Positions 1-12,425 are shown, numbered from the stretch's first letter. The stretch is DNA of 64,000 bases from Corbicula japonica (GCA_038501625.1 JAZAYU010000001.1:8523377-8587376), one strand, 5' to 3'. The notes: generated by a model from the sequence alone, not told the origin. Made by a program: numbers and translations.

Positions 1-1989
1 GAGACTCCTAGGAGGAGGTAACTTGTTCGAGCCATTCTTCGAATTTCTACAAACCACATAACACGGTGTGAGTGCTGGCATGTCAGTACAAGAAGAGTAT
101 GGAGTATCGTGTCCCAAAAATGCACGCAAAGAATACCTGTGAAGGGTGTTAGAAAAGTATAGATGTTTCTGTTATTAGGATGTCGAAGCAGTAACAATAT
201 TATTTACAATAGACTTAAAAAGACAGTTTCGCGTCACACAGGAGCAGGACTGATGTTCTGGAATCCGGTAGTTAGCCCCCTTACAATTAAATACAGACGG
301 CGTTTATTTCAGGTTTTTGAATAGAAAAGAAAAGAAAAACTATGAACCAAACTGGAAGATTTATAATTATGGTTGCATATCAATGTAAAAGGGTACATTT
401 TTCCAGTAAATGATTGTTCTTTTCCTAGATATAATTATTTTTCTTGAATAAAATTTCGTGTTAATGCATGAAACTGCTTTACTTGTTATATATATCGTCT
501 AAAGAAACTTAATATTCTCCAAGGGAAGTAACATTAGAGCCAATAACTGCTTACCAAATTTTATTTAAGAACTCCAAAATCATCAGAAAAAAATGCGTTT
601 TTATGGTCAAGCCTTATTACACATTTCCTGGTCTATTCCCTACTGTGTTAAAACCGGGATGATTTGTCCTGTTTCCAAGGTTAGATGAAATCATAGAAAT
701 ATTTTACCCATGATTCAGTCTTCAGTCATCTGTAATCCACCAACTTATTTTCTACTACTAGTGAAGCACACCCGCTGGCAAGGTTGTGACAGGAAGGCAA
801 CTTCCTTATTTCACGTTCCTTTGTCTTACAATCGCTGACCATCCATCTTTTTATTTAAGATGTGACCTTTGTTAACAATTTATACTCACTTAGATCACGA
901 TGTATTTGTGTCAGTTCCGCAAACACGCTGGTGAGATTTTGAGATTGTGAGACAAAGCCAATTTTTGTTCACAAGTCAAAGCTTTTCGAATACTTACACC
1001 GTCACGTTTCACGGATTAAAGAAAGTCAATAATTATTTGAAAAAGATATCTGTTAGTGTGACCATATCCGGGGATTCTTTAACAGGCTACTGGTGTGTGA
1101 TATCAACTAGGAGTATACCACAAGACAGAAACAACAATCCTTACGATGAGTATGATATTGAAGCCACTCACCTTTTGTCACTAGGCTTTCTGAAGAAACT
1201 CCCTCGGAACAACAAGCACAACAAAGTGATGACCAAAAAACATTAAAGCTGTGGTCCAGTGTAAAGTTAATCCGGCCCCCTATAAGCCCACTTGCAAAGT
1301 TATTTTCCACCATTGAGCTACAACAAAATATAACTGGGATCTTTGGGACCGACTTGTTTTAATAAACCACGTCCTCTGTCGTGAATGATATCAAGATAAT
1401 ACCATGAGCAGTTAGTATTGCCAAAAAACTACGCCTCGAGAGATCAATTTATTGCATGAAAGTGTTGGTCATGACATGTTGTGGTCATAACAATTGTTCG
1501 AAAATGTCACGTATCAAGTGCAGAAACCCCAAAGCACAATCTAAAACAGTTCATTTTAATTGACTGAACCCCGATGAAGGCTCCTTTAACTGGTTCCGCT
1601 AGTAGAAGTATCTACCCGTATTGAAAGTCGTGTATCTTATTCGTTTTTATTTAGGTCAATGGCGAAGCGCCCTGGCCTACCATCGATTCTTCCAAAACCC
1701 AAGTCTCCTTATTGTAAAACCTAGACCCTGGAAACAGCTGCATAACATGAAACCGGAAAGTATACCTGCACAGTGACTGTCTCAAGACTTACTAGAGCTG
1801 ATCACAGACACTGTGAAGTGCCCACACTGCATGTATCGAGTCTCTCCTTCCAGGGATCTTACTTGAAAGTTCGTATACGGTACAGACACCATGAAACTAC
1901 AACCATATCAACCTCCTCCCTAAGATCGTGAGAGCAAATTAGAATCCTGTAAAGACGCATTTGCCAGCTGTGATGACCTACATTCAATC
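1..1989. other. Noncoding stretch, no gene recognised
   Basis: I see no convincing gene, RNA or mobile element here. The longest open frame (947-1246, + strand, 99 codons) has no recognisable domain and no supporting splice context. Minus-strand AATAAA-like sequence occurs near 1650, downstream of the decayed frame described at 1990-2275, and could be a relic polyadenylation signal of that unit. Confidence 0.5.
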
Positions 1990-2275
1990 TCCAGGATGCA
2001 CTACTAGAATCACTTTGCCCAGCTTGAAAAGTTGTACCTCCGAATTCTTTCCTGCCTCATCAATATCCCAGTCATCCATTAACATGTCGTCTATCTTCTT
2101 CCCCGCAACCTCCTCTTATAATGATTCTTCGGCGTCTTCAGCCTGTACCATTGTGCCTTCTTCCCTGTCACCGCCAGTTAAACCCATAAACTCCCACTAC
2201 GCTATGCAGGCATCCCCTCTCTGCCCAGAAGACCCACCTTTCTATTTCTTGGTGCTCCATGCTTGGACATCAGTT
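1990..2275 (-). pseudogene. Possible decayed coding fragment
   Basis: Reading the minus strand in one frame gives about 95 codons of protein-like, acidic sequence, including DDMLMDDWDIDEAGKN, broken by three in-frame stop codons (TAG, TAG, TAA). It ends at a TGA just below 1990. I do not recognise the family. The plus strand is open for 110 codons in the antisense register, but that product is a serine/proline-rich low-complexity string and looks like a shadow. A relic of a retrocopy or transposon protein is possible; chance composition is the main alternative. Confidence 0.22.
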
Positions 2276-2862
2276 ACCCCAATGCAGTATTAGTTCAGTC
2301 CTACCGTGATCAGGCCCTGTTGTCAGCTAACTCATCCACAGTTTATTTAACCCCACCCCCACTCCCCTGAAAGTGGCTGCTGTTCAGAGAGAGAGGAAGT
2401 AGTGTCCCTCCCGGATGGTACTACCCAACTTTATTATAAGAACAGTGAATGTCGTAATTGGTGAACCTCGAGCGCTGTCCTTAAGGTCCGTATGAATCCA
2501 CTGTGCTCACTTCTCGTAAAGTTTTTAATGTATCCAAGATGTATCCAGTGTGTACTTCCCATACCTCTGTGTTTCAACTTATTGATTTTACGGACTATTC
2601 GAGGACTTTAGCAGTTGTGGTCGCAAATTATTTTGATTTTGTGTTATTTTTGTAACAATTAGAAGTTTTGCGATTCTACGCAAATATTTCAAGAAATTAA
2701 AGTGCATTGCAAGGACTATAACTCGTTCAGAGATTTTTTTTTATTTTATTGAACTTACACTGGTGTGTTATGTATTAACTTTTATAATACATATTAATAT
2801 TATTGTATCTTAACATTCCATAAATAGTTTGTAGAAAATCTAAAAGACTTGCATTTCTTTTA

Positions 2863-3260
2863 CTCCTCGCCCGGGACTAGGCGGTTATTCCATTACTGCT
2901 CATGAGCAAGCCAGTCAAACAAAGGCTGCAATATTTTCATATTTGTCGAGTTCGGTGGCTTTCAATGTTACTTTTTCATCTATTTAGTTATAACAGTAGC
3001 GTTGTTTGTATTTTGCGGCGGTAATAAAAGCTCGCCCCGTTCATTCAATCAGTGCTTTTACCAATTGCGCCATTTAAAGACCGTTTAAAAATGATATTTA
3101 TATTTGTGAAAATATTGAATAACGCTCAACCGGGGCTAAATGGTGTGCTTTTCAATTACTGCTCCTGAAAAGGGTCTATCAAACCGAGACTGCAACATTT
3201 TGATATTTGTCGTGCTGAACAGATGCTGAACAAACAACTTTCAGGATTAATCTATTGTAA
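2863..3260. repeat. Pair of diverged direct repeats
   Basis: Segments 2863-2985 and 3123-3260 share an order of blocks: a C/G-rich start, then ATTACTGCTC, then AAAC..GCTGCAA or GACTGCAA, then ATATTTGTCG. They look like two old copies of one dispersed repeat in the same orientation, too diverged to define ends. Confidence 0.4.
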
Positions 3261-4702
3261 CATATATGCAAATTCTGGCTAGAGTTCCGGATCCATGGCA
3301 TTTGTTACAAACTATGAGAACATGGGGCTTGTTGACTGCGACAAGTGTCGATCATGATAAAACTAAGTTACGTCGTACGAAAAGAATGTACGCCGTCTTC
3401 TAGCTGCATTACGAATGCTAGTCGGGTTGAAAGACGAACAGTATAGACCCTGATCAGACATGGCGGATGCGCAGACAGATCAGGCTGTACACCCATCCCA
3501 TATAGGCCATAAGCCCTGTTCTGTCATGATGTGTCACATTATGCTTGACGTGTTATTACAAATAACTGAAATTTAAATACCAAAAAAAGTACTTTAATCC
3601 AACCCGTCTGGTTAAATAATTTTCAAGTAAATGTCAACGTGTGCAGAGAAATTTATTTCCCATGTTATCTTGTTTTTCTACCTAGTCATCCTCCACTGAT
3701 GTAAATGCACTTTCCCGAGTGACAAGCTTGAAGAGAAATGAGTGTTAGTAAGTTCATATAAGACTTACTTCCGATAATAAATACCACACAAACATCAATA
3801 TTTTAAATTAAACTGTTTATATTTACAAGTTTATCTAAATATAGTGTCAAAGAATACAGATAAGAATATATTTGCGTTAGGTAGATTTTAACAATGACTG
3901 ACAAATATGGCAACTCTGTCATATTTGTATATGATTTGCGTATATCATGTGGGCAGACAGATTATTTGACATCAAATTATACCACTTGAGGAATTTCTAC
4001 TTTGGTGGTATCTAAATTCTTTACAATCCCGTATTAAGTAATTCCCCATCACCAAAGCAAAATACTATTGAAGGCATAATATTATGACGATAACGCATAA
4101 ACTCCGGTTACGACATTTTTGATGTCACAGAAGACAAAAAAATATAGAGGAATTCATTAATGTTGCATTACATTAAATATTTAATAAAGTATGCAATTCT
4201 TTACGCAGATTGTAAGAATAACGCGCCCTTTGCATATTCTCGGACGAAAGATATCAATTTCATTAAAAACAAGATTATTGAAATTATAAACAAGAAATAT
4301 CTTTAAAAAAGATAAACGGCGTTGATGGAAAAGATTTATATATGCATGTATGTAAGAAAGAAAGAAATACAGAGAGGCAAAGCAGACGCAGTTTAGTTAT
4401 TTTATTTTATTTGTTATAGCTGTTGACGAACCCTCCCTTCATTCTTAGTATGACTTAGAGATTAAGCGACCAAATCATGACAACTCATAAATTTTTGAAA
4501 AAAAATTGAAGCTGTTGCAACAATTTCCTTCAGTGATAACACGTCGATTAAAGAAGCAAAATATTCAGTTTAAATAAAATACCTCGTGTAGAGTGAGAAT
4601 TCAAGATGAATAAATGTCCTTGAAACTTAATAAATATAAATAATAACAGCCTGTTACAAGAGCGAAATCTACCAACTTTTACGTATATTAACTTTAAAAA
4701 AG
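3261..4702. other. Noncoding AT-rich stretch
   Basis: No gene, RNA or clear mobile element is visible. Open frames are short and unrelated to known families. The sequence is AT-rich, with no strong tandem periodicity. Confidence 0.5.
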
Positions 4703-4773
4703 TGTCCGTCCTGAGTATTGAACCCGGGGCCTCCGCTTGACAGACGAGAGTGTTAGCCACTACACTACAATGA
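4703..4773 (-). pseudogene. tRNA-Asp-like pseudogene or SINE head
   Basis: Read on the minus strand, the segment has a D-arm-like A box (TAGTGTAGTGG), an anticodon-loop-like CTGTCAA whose centre is GTC (Asp), and a B box-like GGTTCAATAC at the expected spacing. The acceptor-stem arms do not pair and the T and anticodon stems need wobbles or mismatches, so a working tRNA is unlikely. A run of six T follows about five bases after the expected 3' end, which would end Pol III transcription. It may be a lone tRNA pseudogene or the head of a SINE. Confidence 0.5.
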
Positions 4774-5457
4774 ACTTGTATTTCGTACTTGAAATGAACA
4801 ATCAGTATCAAAGGAACTAGTAAGAACTAGGAATATCTACACTTATATTTCGTTTTACACTGTGTATTGTATGCAAGTGTTTACCTGTCACCCAAGAATA
4901 GTCCATATAATATTGTATTTAAGCCATCAATATTGACTTAACTGGTTAGTTAAATCGTAAATATGTTTTCCTCCAATTCAACACCCACTAACAACCAATC
5001 GAATTAATCTATTTGATTTTTCCGCCGCATAATAATAAAAATCCCACTAGATACCTCTCCACCCTGCTAATGCCTCTCTGGTGTAAATAGCTAGCAATCG
5101 AAATAGTTTATTTCATTTTCCCTCTGCATAATAAGAGAGTACGAGTATTATTTACAACATTTCATTGGTCGAAAAACTAGGCCAAAAGTGAGCTTAGACA
5201 GCTAACGCCGAAAAAATGTTTGGATTGTCTGCGGCTTAGAGAAAGCGGAAATTCCACGGGAAAATCGTGGGTTATAATAATGTCTCCGTACGTTCTGACC
5301 CTCAAATATAAACATCATGGCGCAGGGTACATCAGACCCGGGTATTTTTCAGTGCAATGGCGAAAATTCTACACATTTGAAAACATTCAAAATATTTCCT
5401 TACTTTAAACTTATTTATTTAACATCGATTGTGAAACAAATTATTCAACTTATACTA

Positions 5458-5605
5458 ATCACGTTCGGTGAGTGCTTCCTGGGTTTCCAACCAGTACTCG
5501 CGACAAATGGGTTGGGGAAAATGAAACCGAATCTCATCCCTGCTGGGATTTGAACCAGCAATATTGCATCTGAGCCACTCTGATCAGATTTCTTATAGCA
5601 CTCAC
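5458..5605 (-). mobile_element. Probable tRNA-derived SINE
   Basis: On the minus strand, a Pol III B box (GGTTCAAATCC) follows an A-box-like GTGGCTCAGATGC, with shortened spacing. Next comes a conserved-looking block with CCCCAACCCATTTGTCG, GAGTACTGGTTGGAAACC and CAGGAAGCACTC. This layout (tRNA-related head plus central core) fits the tRNA-derived SINEs with conserved central domains known in molluscs. I assign no subfamily. The exact ends and any target duplication were not found. Confidence 0.4.
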
Positions 5606-7702
5606 TTTCAACAAAAAACATAAATGTTACATTTTTGTATTCAAACAATTATTTAAATGAATTTAATTCCAGGATGTCCCAAATATTTTTTTTTTAAAGT
5701 CGAGATACCAAAGTACGAAACTGTACGTAACACCGTAATCTATAAGTTTCAGTTCGCTATGGAATCTTATTCTGAAGACACGCGAACCCAGTTCAGAACG
5801 GTCGATTTTATGGTAGAACGGCAAAAAACATCGGTAAACAACATGATTAATATCCTCGCCCAGGTACCCTGCTAGTTCTATTTGTCGCCAAACTGACTCG
5901 GAGTATTTATCCGCCGTCAAAGAAGCAAAAATAGTCCGACAAAACCGTCAACATTAATTTCAAGAGATGAAAAGACTCTTCATGGACAAAAGTCAAAATT
6001 GACGTGTCTAAAACCACTTTGAAATATCTTATCAAATGTCTTAGAAAGATACATCAAAGCCTGACTGCTTCAAGATATCAAAAGACAAGTTCTTCGATAC
6101 ACTTGTGAAATATATGACCATATGATTCAACATTATACTCCAATTTGGTCAGAATTGCTCGTTTATTTTCTCTCGATCTCTGGTATTGCAAAACATGGGC
6201 CTACGTATTCAACTTCTAATCCGTAATTAAGTTTTCCGACACAACCAGAGCTAAATTGTGCTTAATAAAGTATGAACAGTTCAAATGAACGTTGGAAATT
6301 AATGACATATTCGATATATGTTTCAGTTATCAAATCCGTACATCGATTTGGAAATCTCGAGATGCTAATTAGTGGTAAACGAGTGCATTAAATCATATTG
6401 TGATATTCAGGATCAAATAAATTAAACTTAGATTGGAAACCAATCTCAGATCTTAGTTTATTGATTGGCTGAAATGGATTCAGTCTCAGAACTGACTAAT
6501 CTGAGGATAGAGCTCCGAGACTGGTTTCCATTCTATATTTATATCCAGAACAAAGCTAAATGATAATCGGAATACAAATTTACTTTCTTAAGTTATAAAT
6601 AGAAATTTCCTTTTGGTAAGTCAGATGAGGGGGGAATCGTGGTTCGACCCGCTAACTTCTACAAAATGGTAACCCTTTGAAATTTCGGCCTCTCCACTGA
6701 ACTTTTCTGATCATGTTTTTCCCCAAATTTGCAAGGCTATTCACAAGCGGTCAATGTCGTGGTACTTTTTTTCGTTCACAGGTATTGGCTTACCATAAAT
6801 ATATTATGGCAGACAGTTATTGTGTTTCGTATGTGTGAACACAATGCAGATATGGCATCCCTTCTTAATGCATATCCTTCCTTTTTTAAAACGCTCCGTT
6901 TGATAAAAAGGGAGCTGACGATTTGTCAAACACAGAAAATCAGATCGAGAGAATGCCATTTTTAATGTATTCATCAGTCATACAAATATTCTTAACATGT
7001 AACGTACTTTACAAAGAACTCATATAACCGAAATAAGAGCACAGAGACAAACCATACCGGATCAGCGAAAACTCATAAACGGCACACAACCACGACTGTG
7101 TACTGCCCCAAAATGTTATCGACGATATTGCAAAATTCTTGATTTTTTCATCGCTTTAATATTAAAAAACGGCATGTATTTACTAACGCGCACGTTGATC
7201 CGGATCTATTCGGGTAAATACGTGGGCAACTTCGTTATCTATGAGCTAGTTGCATTAACTTACTTTAAATTATCTTCAATTGTTTCCGGTAGCGTTTTTA
7301 TCCCAAAATGACCAATACTCACATACGTTTGGATTTATCAGTTTTGATTGACATAAAAGGGGCGGGATAATAGGGAATGGCTAAGATAAAATGAAACCCC
7401 ACGATTTGATACAGTAGCATTTACAAAAGACTACTGATAAAAGCTGTAAATCCTTCGTTTTACGTGTTAAAAGCCTTAAATTACATAAATCAAGAAGCTT
7501 TTACTTATTTATGCCTTAAGTGGATAAGAAGCTGTGAGAGTGGTTTGAATAGGAACTTTGAAATTGCTGACTTTGGAAAAAGAGATTTTATTGTAACTGA
7601 GTTATACATTAAACACATAAAATAAAAGAAAGTTTAACAATATCTAAACAAAATATAAATCAAGAAGAAAACGAAAAACAACAGAACAAAAGACATTTAA
7701 GA
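5606..7702. other. Noncoding DNA upstream of the LRR-Ig gene
   Basis: No coding region is supported. A diverged foldback repeat lies at 6430-6537. The last 300 bases before the start codon at 7703 are very A-rich and would hold the 5' untranslated region. A TATA-like CATAAAAGGGGCGGG occurs near 7349, but no start site can be placed from sequence alone. Confidence 0.4.
6430..6537. repeat. Diverged copy of foldback MITE family A
   Basis: The left end reads GATTGGAAACCAATCTCAGA and the right end GAGACTGGTTTCCATTCT, with GATTGGCTGAAATGG between them. These are the words of the hairpin MITE seen intact in RAD50 introns (31250-31385), so this is an older copy with an eroded stem. Confidence 0.55.
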
Positions 7703-9385
7703 ATGGAAAAATGTACTTTCTTTAGTTTTGTTGTTCTGATTTCGACAATTTTGGTGAAACTAACAGCTGTACTGTCATGTCCATCGACATGCACTTGTCG
7801 TGGACTGGCGACAAGATGCGGATCAGTAATGACTTCCTACCCGTCAGGATTAGACGCTACAGTGGAGTATCTGACAATATCCGGAAACCTAACACATCCG
7901 AATTCTATTTCTTCTCTCGGAAAGAATGACTTTCAAGGTACCAGGTCACTATTTACTCTTTCTATAACATTCAGCGGCGTACAAAGTATCGAAGATGAAG
8001 CATTTTCATACTTAACAAATTTGCACGAACTGGACTTGGCAAATAATGACATTCAAACTGTGACGGCCGATACATTCAAGGGTTTGCCAAAACTAAGAAC
8101 ATTGGATTTATCCGGAAATAAAAACTGTAAATTAGACAAATCAATGTTTACACACATTCCTAACTTAGAGGAGCTTAGTCTTGGTAACATGAACATCCAA
8201 ACTTTGCCAAACGATTTCTTCTCCTCGGTTACGAAGCTGAAAATTCTGAAATTACATTTGAACGGGTTCGAGAAAATTCACCAAGACTTATTTGCACCGC
8301 TCACTGCCCTGCAAACTTTAGATCTAAATGGGAACCATCTGCTCGGTCTTCCGGTGGAACTAAAACCGATGATTAACGGTCTGAAACATATTCATTTCTC
8401 TGAAAATCCATGGCAATGCAACTGTCAGCTACTTTGGCTTCGTGAACTCCCGGAAAGCTTCGTTTCTAGTCGGACTGATACCAGTGAAATCGTCTGCAAC
8501 GGACCACAGAATTTGATGTATCATTCGTTCGTAAACGTTCCCGAAACAGACTTCGTCTGCATTCCGCCTAAGGTGATGAGATGTCAGCATGGGCAATATT
8601 CTTTGGACGTCAACAACAGACTAGACATTGTTTGCGCTTACAGGGGTGACCCTATTCCAGAAATAAAGTGGACTCGTCCAGACGGGTTTGTGATCGACGG
8701 AAGAGAAGCAGTGAGTGGCAAATATCATATTGATAAAAATGGAACTCTAACAATAGATAATGTGGACGCCGTAGATGACGGCGATTGGACGGTGACGGCG
8801 TATAATAGCACAACGCATGACGATGTGAAAGTAAACGTGCACGTTATAATTACTACAACGTCAACGACGACAACAACTACCACCACTACTACTACTACTA
8901 CGACAACTACCACCACTCCTACTACAACTAGTACGACTACTACTACACCAACTACTACGACAACTCCAACTACTTCCATGACAACAACACCTTCGACGGC
9001 TTTGAACCCAGTTCAAGGTACCAGTACATCGGTAAAACTACCCACTTCGTTGTCGTCCATTCTCACCAACAGGCCATCAGCTATGGCTTCAACGGTTACG
9101 GAGAAACATCAAAATCCGCCAATTTCCGTGAAAACTACGGAGAATGTTGACGAGCCTGACCCAATGAGTAAAGTTTCAACATCACTCAATCCAACTACTA
9201 AAGCCGTGAGTAGCGATAAGGAAAGGATTATAGTCAAGGAAAATGGGATAAACTACGGACTGTTGGCGGCGGCAGCTGCCGGCGGCGGAACTGTCGTCGG
9301 TATCATTTGCATCATAGCAATGTGTTGCAAAAAGAAAAAGAGTGAAAAGAACAAAGTTATGCCTTTTGTTGATGACTATGAGTGA
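7703..9385 (+). CDS. LRR and Ig-domain transmembrane protein with mucin-like stalk
   Basis: A single uninterrupted frame encodes 560 residues. Residues 1 to about 25 are a hydrophobic signal peptide, followed by an LRR N-terminal cap (CPSTCTC). About six leucine-rich repeats follow, such as LHELDLANNDIQTV and LRTLDLSGNKNC. An LRR C-terminal cap begins with NPWQCNCQLLWL near residue 235. An Ig-like domain spans about 288-383, with B-strand Cys 311 and Trp 322. A threonine-rich stalk (about 384-510), a helix near 518-542 and a tail starting KKKKSEKNK end the protein. This is the layout of type I cell-surface recognition or adhesion proteins such as the LRIT and AMIGO groups. The ligand is unknown. 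The Ig F strand reads DDGDWTVTAYN, so the usual second cysteine is missing. The intronless form could be native or a retrocopy; the frame is intact. No neighbouring gene lies within 20 kb. Confidence 0.9.
   Translation: MEKCTFFSFVVLISTILVKLTAVLSCPSTCTCRGLATRCGSVMTSYPSGLDATVEYLTISGNLTHPNSISSLGKNDFQGTRSLFTLSITFSGVQSIEDEAFSYLTNLHELDLANNDIQTVTADTFKGLPKLRTLDLSGNKNCKLDKSMFTHIPNLEELSLGNMNIQTLPNDFFSSVTKLKILKLHLNGFEKIHQDLFAPLTALQTLDLNGNHLLGLPVELKPMINGLKHIHFSENPWQCNCQLLWLRELPESFVSSRTDTSEIVCNGPQNLMYHSFVNVPETDFVCIPPKVMRCQHGQYSLDVNNRLDIVCAYRGDPIPEIKWTRPDGFVIDGREAVSGKYHIDKNGTLTIDNVDAVDDGDWTVTAYNSTTHDDVKVNVHVIITTTSTTTTTTTTTTTTTTTTTTPTTTSTTTTTPTTTTTPTTSMTTTPSTALNPVQGTSTSVKLPTSLSSILTNRPSAMASTVTEKHQNPPISVKTTENVDEPDPMSKVSTSLNPTTKAVSSDKERIIVKENGINYGLLAAAAAGGGTVVGIICIIAMCCKKKKSEKNKVMPFVDDYE
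8852..8992 (+). repeat. Coding ACN trinucleotide microsatellite
   Basis: A run of ACT/ACA/ACC/ACG codons encodes a nearly pure threonine tract inside the stalk of the LRR-Ig protein. The synonymous mixing of third bases suggests selection or age rather than a recent pure expansion. Its length is likely to vary between individuals. The tract would be densely O-glycosylated. Confidence 0.9.
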
Positions 9386-9593
9386 GTCATCTTAAACATT
9401 GTAGAAATGAAAACTCCAGACTTGAATTGCAGTGGAAGATATGCGCCACGATGTCTGACATCACCAAAATTACACACATGTTTGTACACTTCTGAAGTGA
9501 GGTGACGTGTGGCTAGCAAATTCATTCACAAATCTGCAGGACGGATTGTTTTGATTGCGCAATACCAAATCCTTTAGGACACGTTCCCTAAAC

Positions 9594-9713
9594 TAGGAAT
9601 GAAAATCAGTCTCAGATCTTAGCATTCTTATTGGTTGAAATTGCGGACAGTCTTTAAATTCACCAATAGGAAACTTGGCGTCTGAGTCTAGTTTACATTC
9701 TCAAAATTCTTCA
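9594..9713. repeat. Diverged copy of foldback MITE family A
   Basis: The segment starts AATGAAAATCAGTCTCAGA and ends TGAGTCTAGTTTACATTCTC, with ATTGGTTGAAATTG and CACCAATAGG inside, so the two halves are inverted copies. It is an older member of the family seen at 31250-31385 and lies just downstream of the LRR-Ig gene, possibly in its 3' UTR. Confidence 0.5.
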
Positions 9714-9796
9714 GAAGCATAGTTTCTAAAAAACATATTAAAGTTGACCGATCAAGCTATTAGACTCAAATGATGAAACGGGAAAACATCTAAACA

Positions 9797-9802
9797 AATA
9801 AA
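9797..9802 (+). promoter_or_regulatory. Candidate polyadenylation signal of the LRR-Ig gene
   Basis: AATAAA lies about 410 bases after the stop codon at 9385. A second AATAAA occurs at 10499-10504. Either could end the transcript; sequence alone does not decide. Confidence 0.3.
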
Positions 9803-12425
9803 AAATGTCGTCTGGTGATTTGGACAAAGGACTTGGTATATGCAAAATATATAACAGCGAGGAAATGCTCATTGTACATTTATACCTAAGTCATATTTAT
9901 TTATTTATTTGTTTTAAATGTTTTCTTCAAGTTTTATAATGTGTTAATATCCGTTTGTTATCATTTTCTGACTCTGGCACAAATTAAATTCGATTTCTGT
10001 TCATTATTTTAGTTTTTATGTGTTTCGAAACTAATACATATTTTTAGACTGTGTAGATAAACGCTTTTAGTTAAAAAATAAAAAATAGACTTTGTAAGTA
10101 TGTGGCATTTTAAACGCTTTAAGTAAGTTAAAATAAAAAAAAATCTTTTTATCTCAAAAGAATCGAAAACGTCGCCAAGTTTGAATTTCACACTTACTAA
10201 AGTCAGAGTCAGTAATAATTTCTTATTGTTGCCGATGTTGTTGTTCTTGTTGTTGTTATTTTGACTTGTTTTGTCATTTTGAATCTTTCATAACGAATAT
10301 GGATAAGTAGTCAGTCACGTGATACTATGTTTATATAACAAACAATAATCTTTTAGCAAACGGAAGCGAATTGAATATTTCCAATGATAAATACTCATCA
10401 ACTGAACATAGCGGTATCAGATGCTGATGAACAGTATTTAAATGTAAATGTCTGTCACGTGACTGGCTACGTATCGATATCGTACTTTACGTTATATGAA
10501 TAAAGCTCAGATACTGTATTTTATCAAAATTTATATTACATATTTACACTATTAGTATGTTCAATTTCGAGAGGCTTTTTAATTTCAGAATTTAAAATAA
10601 CAGCAATTTTAATAATTTTAAGAGATGATTACAAAATATGATGCCGTTTGTGTTGAAAGAAAATAAAGGCAGTGTCGAAGCAAATATTTATAGGTTATTA
10701 TTGGACACATTAAGATGACTGGATCTCGTTTTTCAGAACGAGATTTCAACTTGAAAAATTAGTCCGCATAGGTTAAAAGAAAAACAAGATAATTTCGTTT
10801 GTTTTAAAAGAAACGTCCGTCCAGAAAATATCCACGATTTTTGACAGCCTATAGGTTAATATCTTTGCACGGACAAAATGCACAAAAAAAAACTTGAATG
10901 CAAAGATAGAACTGTTTACTTCATGTTCTTGGTTTTCGAATAAAACAACCATTTATGTGTTAAGAATATCACAAATGAAATTTAAGAATGTTTAAATATG
11001 GTAGGATTAAGTCGTGAAGGCCATTGTTTTTAGAAAAAATGTGGAATGAAACACGTGTTTATTCTTTTTTATTTGTAAAGCTTTTTCGAAAAAATATCGA
11101 AGCAGTTTTATAAGCATTCCCATAGTTATATTTGTGTGCTAAAATTTTACATTTTCCTTGTTCAGAACCAATACTGGAATAGGTTCATATTTCTTAACTT
11201 AAATTGGTTGAAAACAATTACTTAACATATTTTATTAGAATTTCTTAGCCGTGGTTAAATAAAATATGGATATTTCGCTGTAACATCTGAATGAAAAATA
11301 AATATGTAGAAAATATATCAGATATATCAGAAAATATATCAACAGTCCTGTTAATTTTTTAACTATGCCTTTTGAAATGTGTTTTAATTAGGACATTTCT
11401 CCGACGACATTCAAACTAAGACCTTGATTATTACTGACTTAAGTTAACAATTCCTGTGACCTGAAATGCCCAAAATCAAAGTGTAAACTTTCCAACCCGT
11501 GTATCTTGTATGATACCCTAACGTAAGACTAGGTTATCTATCAAAATATATTTATTAATTCATTTATCTTCAGTTTTAACCTCTAAACGTAAAAGCTGTA
11601 TTTATTTTATAATGATTTGCTACAAATCATTCCTTAAGTTCAAGAGCCGATCGTTTACTTAAGGGTAATTTCGTTTACTTTATGACGATTAGCACCTCAG
11701 TATAAGTGGCAATCCAAGATAATATATCTACATAATATCTAGCACCTTTTTCGGCGTTCTTCTCGCTCGAATCTAAATGTCGCCTCAACATTTTAAGACA
11801 AATCGCGACACCAACATTGCAGTGCTCAGTGAGTCCTTAGACAGGGTAGACCCTTGTTTGGTTTACGCTGCGAACGTAATCCAGCCGAGTATAATACAGA
11901 TTAATGCCAATTCTGAAGTTTAAAGTAAAGTAAATAGTTTAACGTGATAACACTGTGTTATTGTTTAGTCGTTATTTTAGTCTACTTCAACTACTACATC
12001 AATAAATGTTTAAAAAAAACAACAGAAAAAAGGTTTTCGAAGGTTATAAGAATGGAATTTTGTTTTTGTGTTTCATCGGAGTATGTTCTGACAGAAATCT
12101 AAAATTTTAACATAATATATCCGTGACAAATAGTCCAGAAACGCAGAAAAATCCAATATAATCAGATTCTTATTTCTTAAATAAATTTCTTCCAGAATAA
12201 TTCACAATTGTATCTAGATCTATGTCATGAAACTTTTAATTTTGCTATTTAATATAATTAATTTATTTTGGGTGTCTGCTTTTGATCTAAAATTGTGTGA
12301 AAATTGTCCATAATGAATATTCAACAATTTGTATGAACTGAAATTTTCAAAACTTCTCTTCATGAAATATTGCAACATTTAAAACAATATGAGACATTAT
12401 TCTTTTAGTCAACGTTACGTTGATT
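9803..12425. other. Noncoding AT-rich stretch
   Basis: No gene or mobile element is recognised. Open frames are short and low in complexity. This looks like ordinary intergenic DNA. Confidence 0.5.

Noticed and set aside
947..1246. 99-codon plus-strand frame
   Set aside because: There is no recognisable domain, no splice context and no codon-bias evidence; it is within chance length for this amount of sequence.
7349..7363. TATA-like box for the LRR-Ig gene
   Set aside because: It is a single AT-rich match 340 bases upstream of the start codon in AT-rich DNA; no initiator or conserved spacing can be shown.
8725..8979. Minus-strand valine-rich frame
   Set aside because: It is the antisense of the threonine tract of the LRR-Ig gene.
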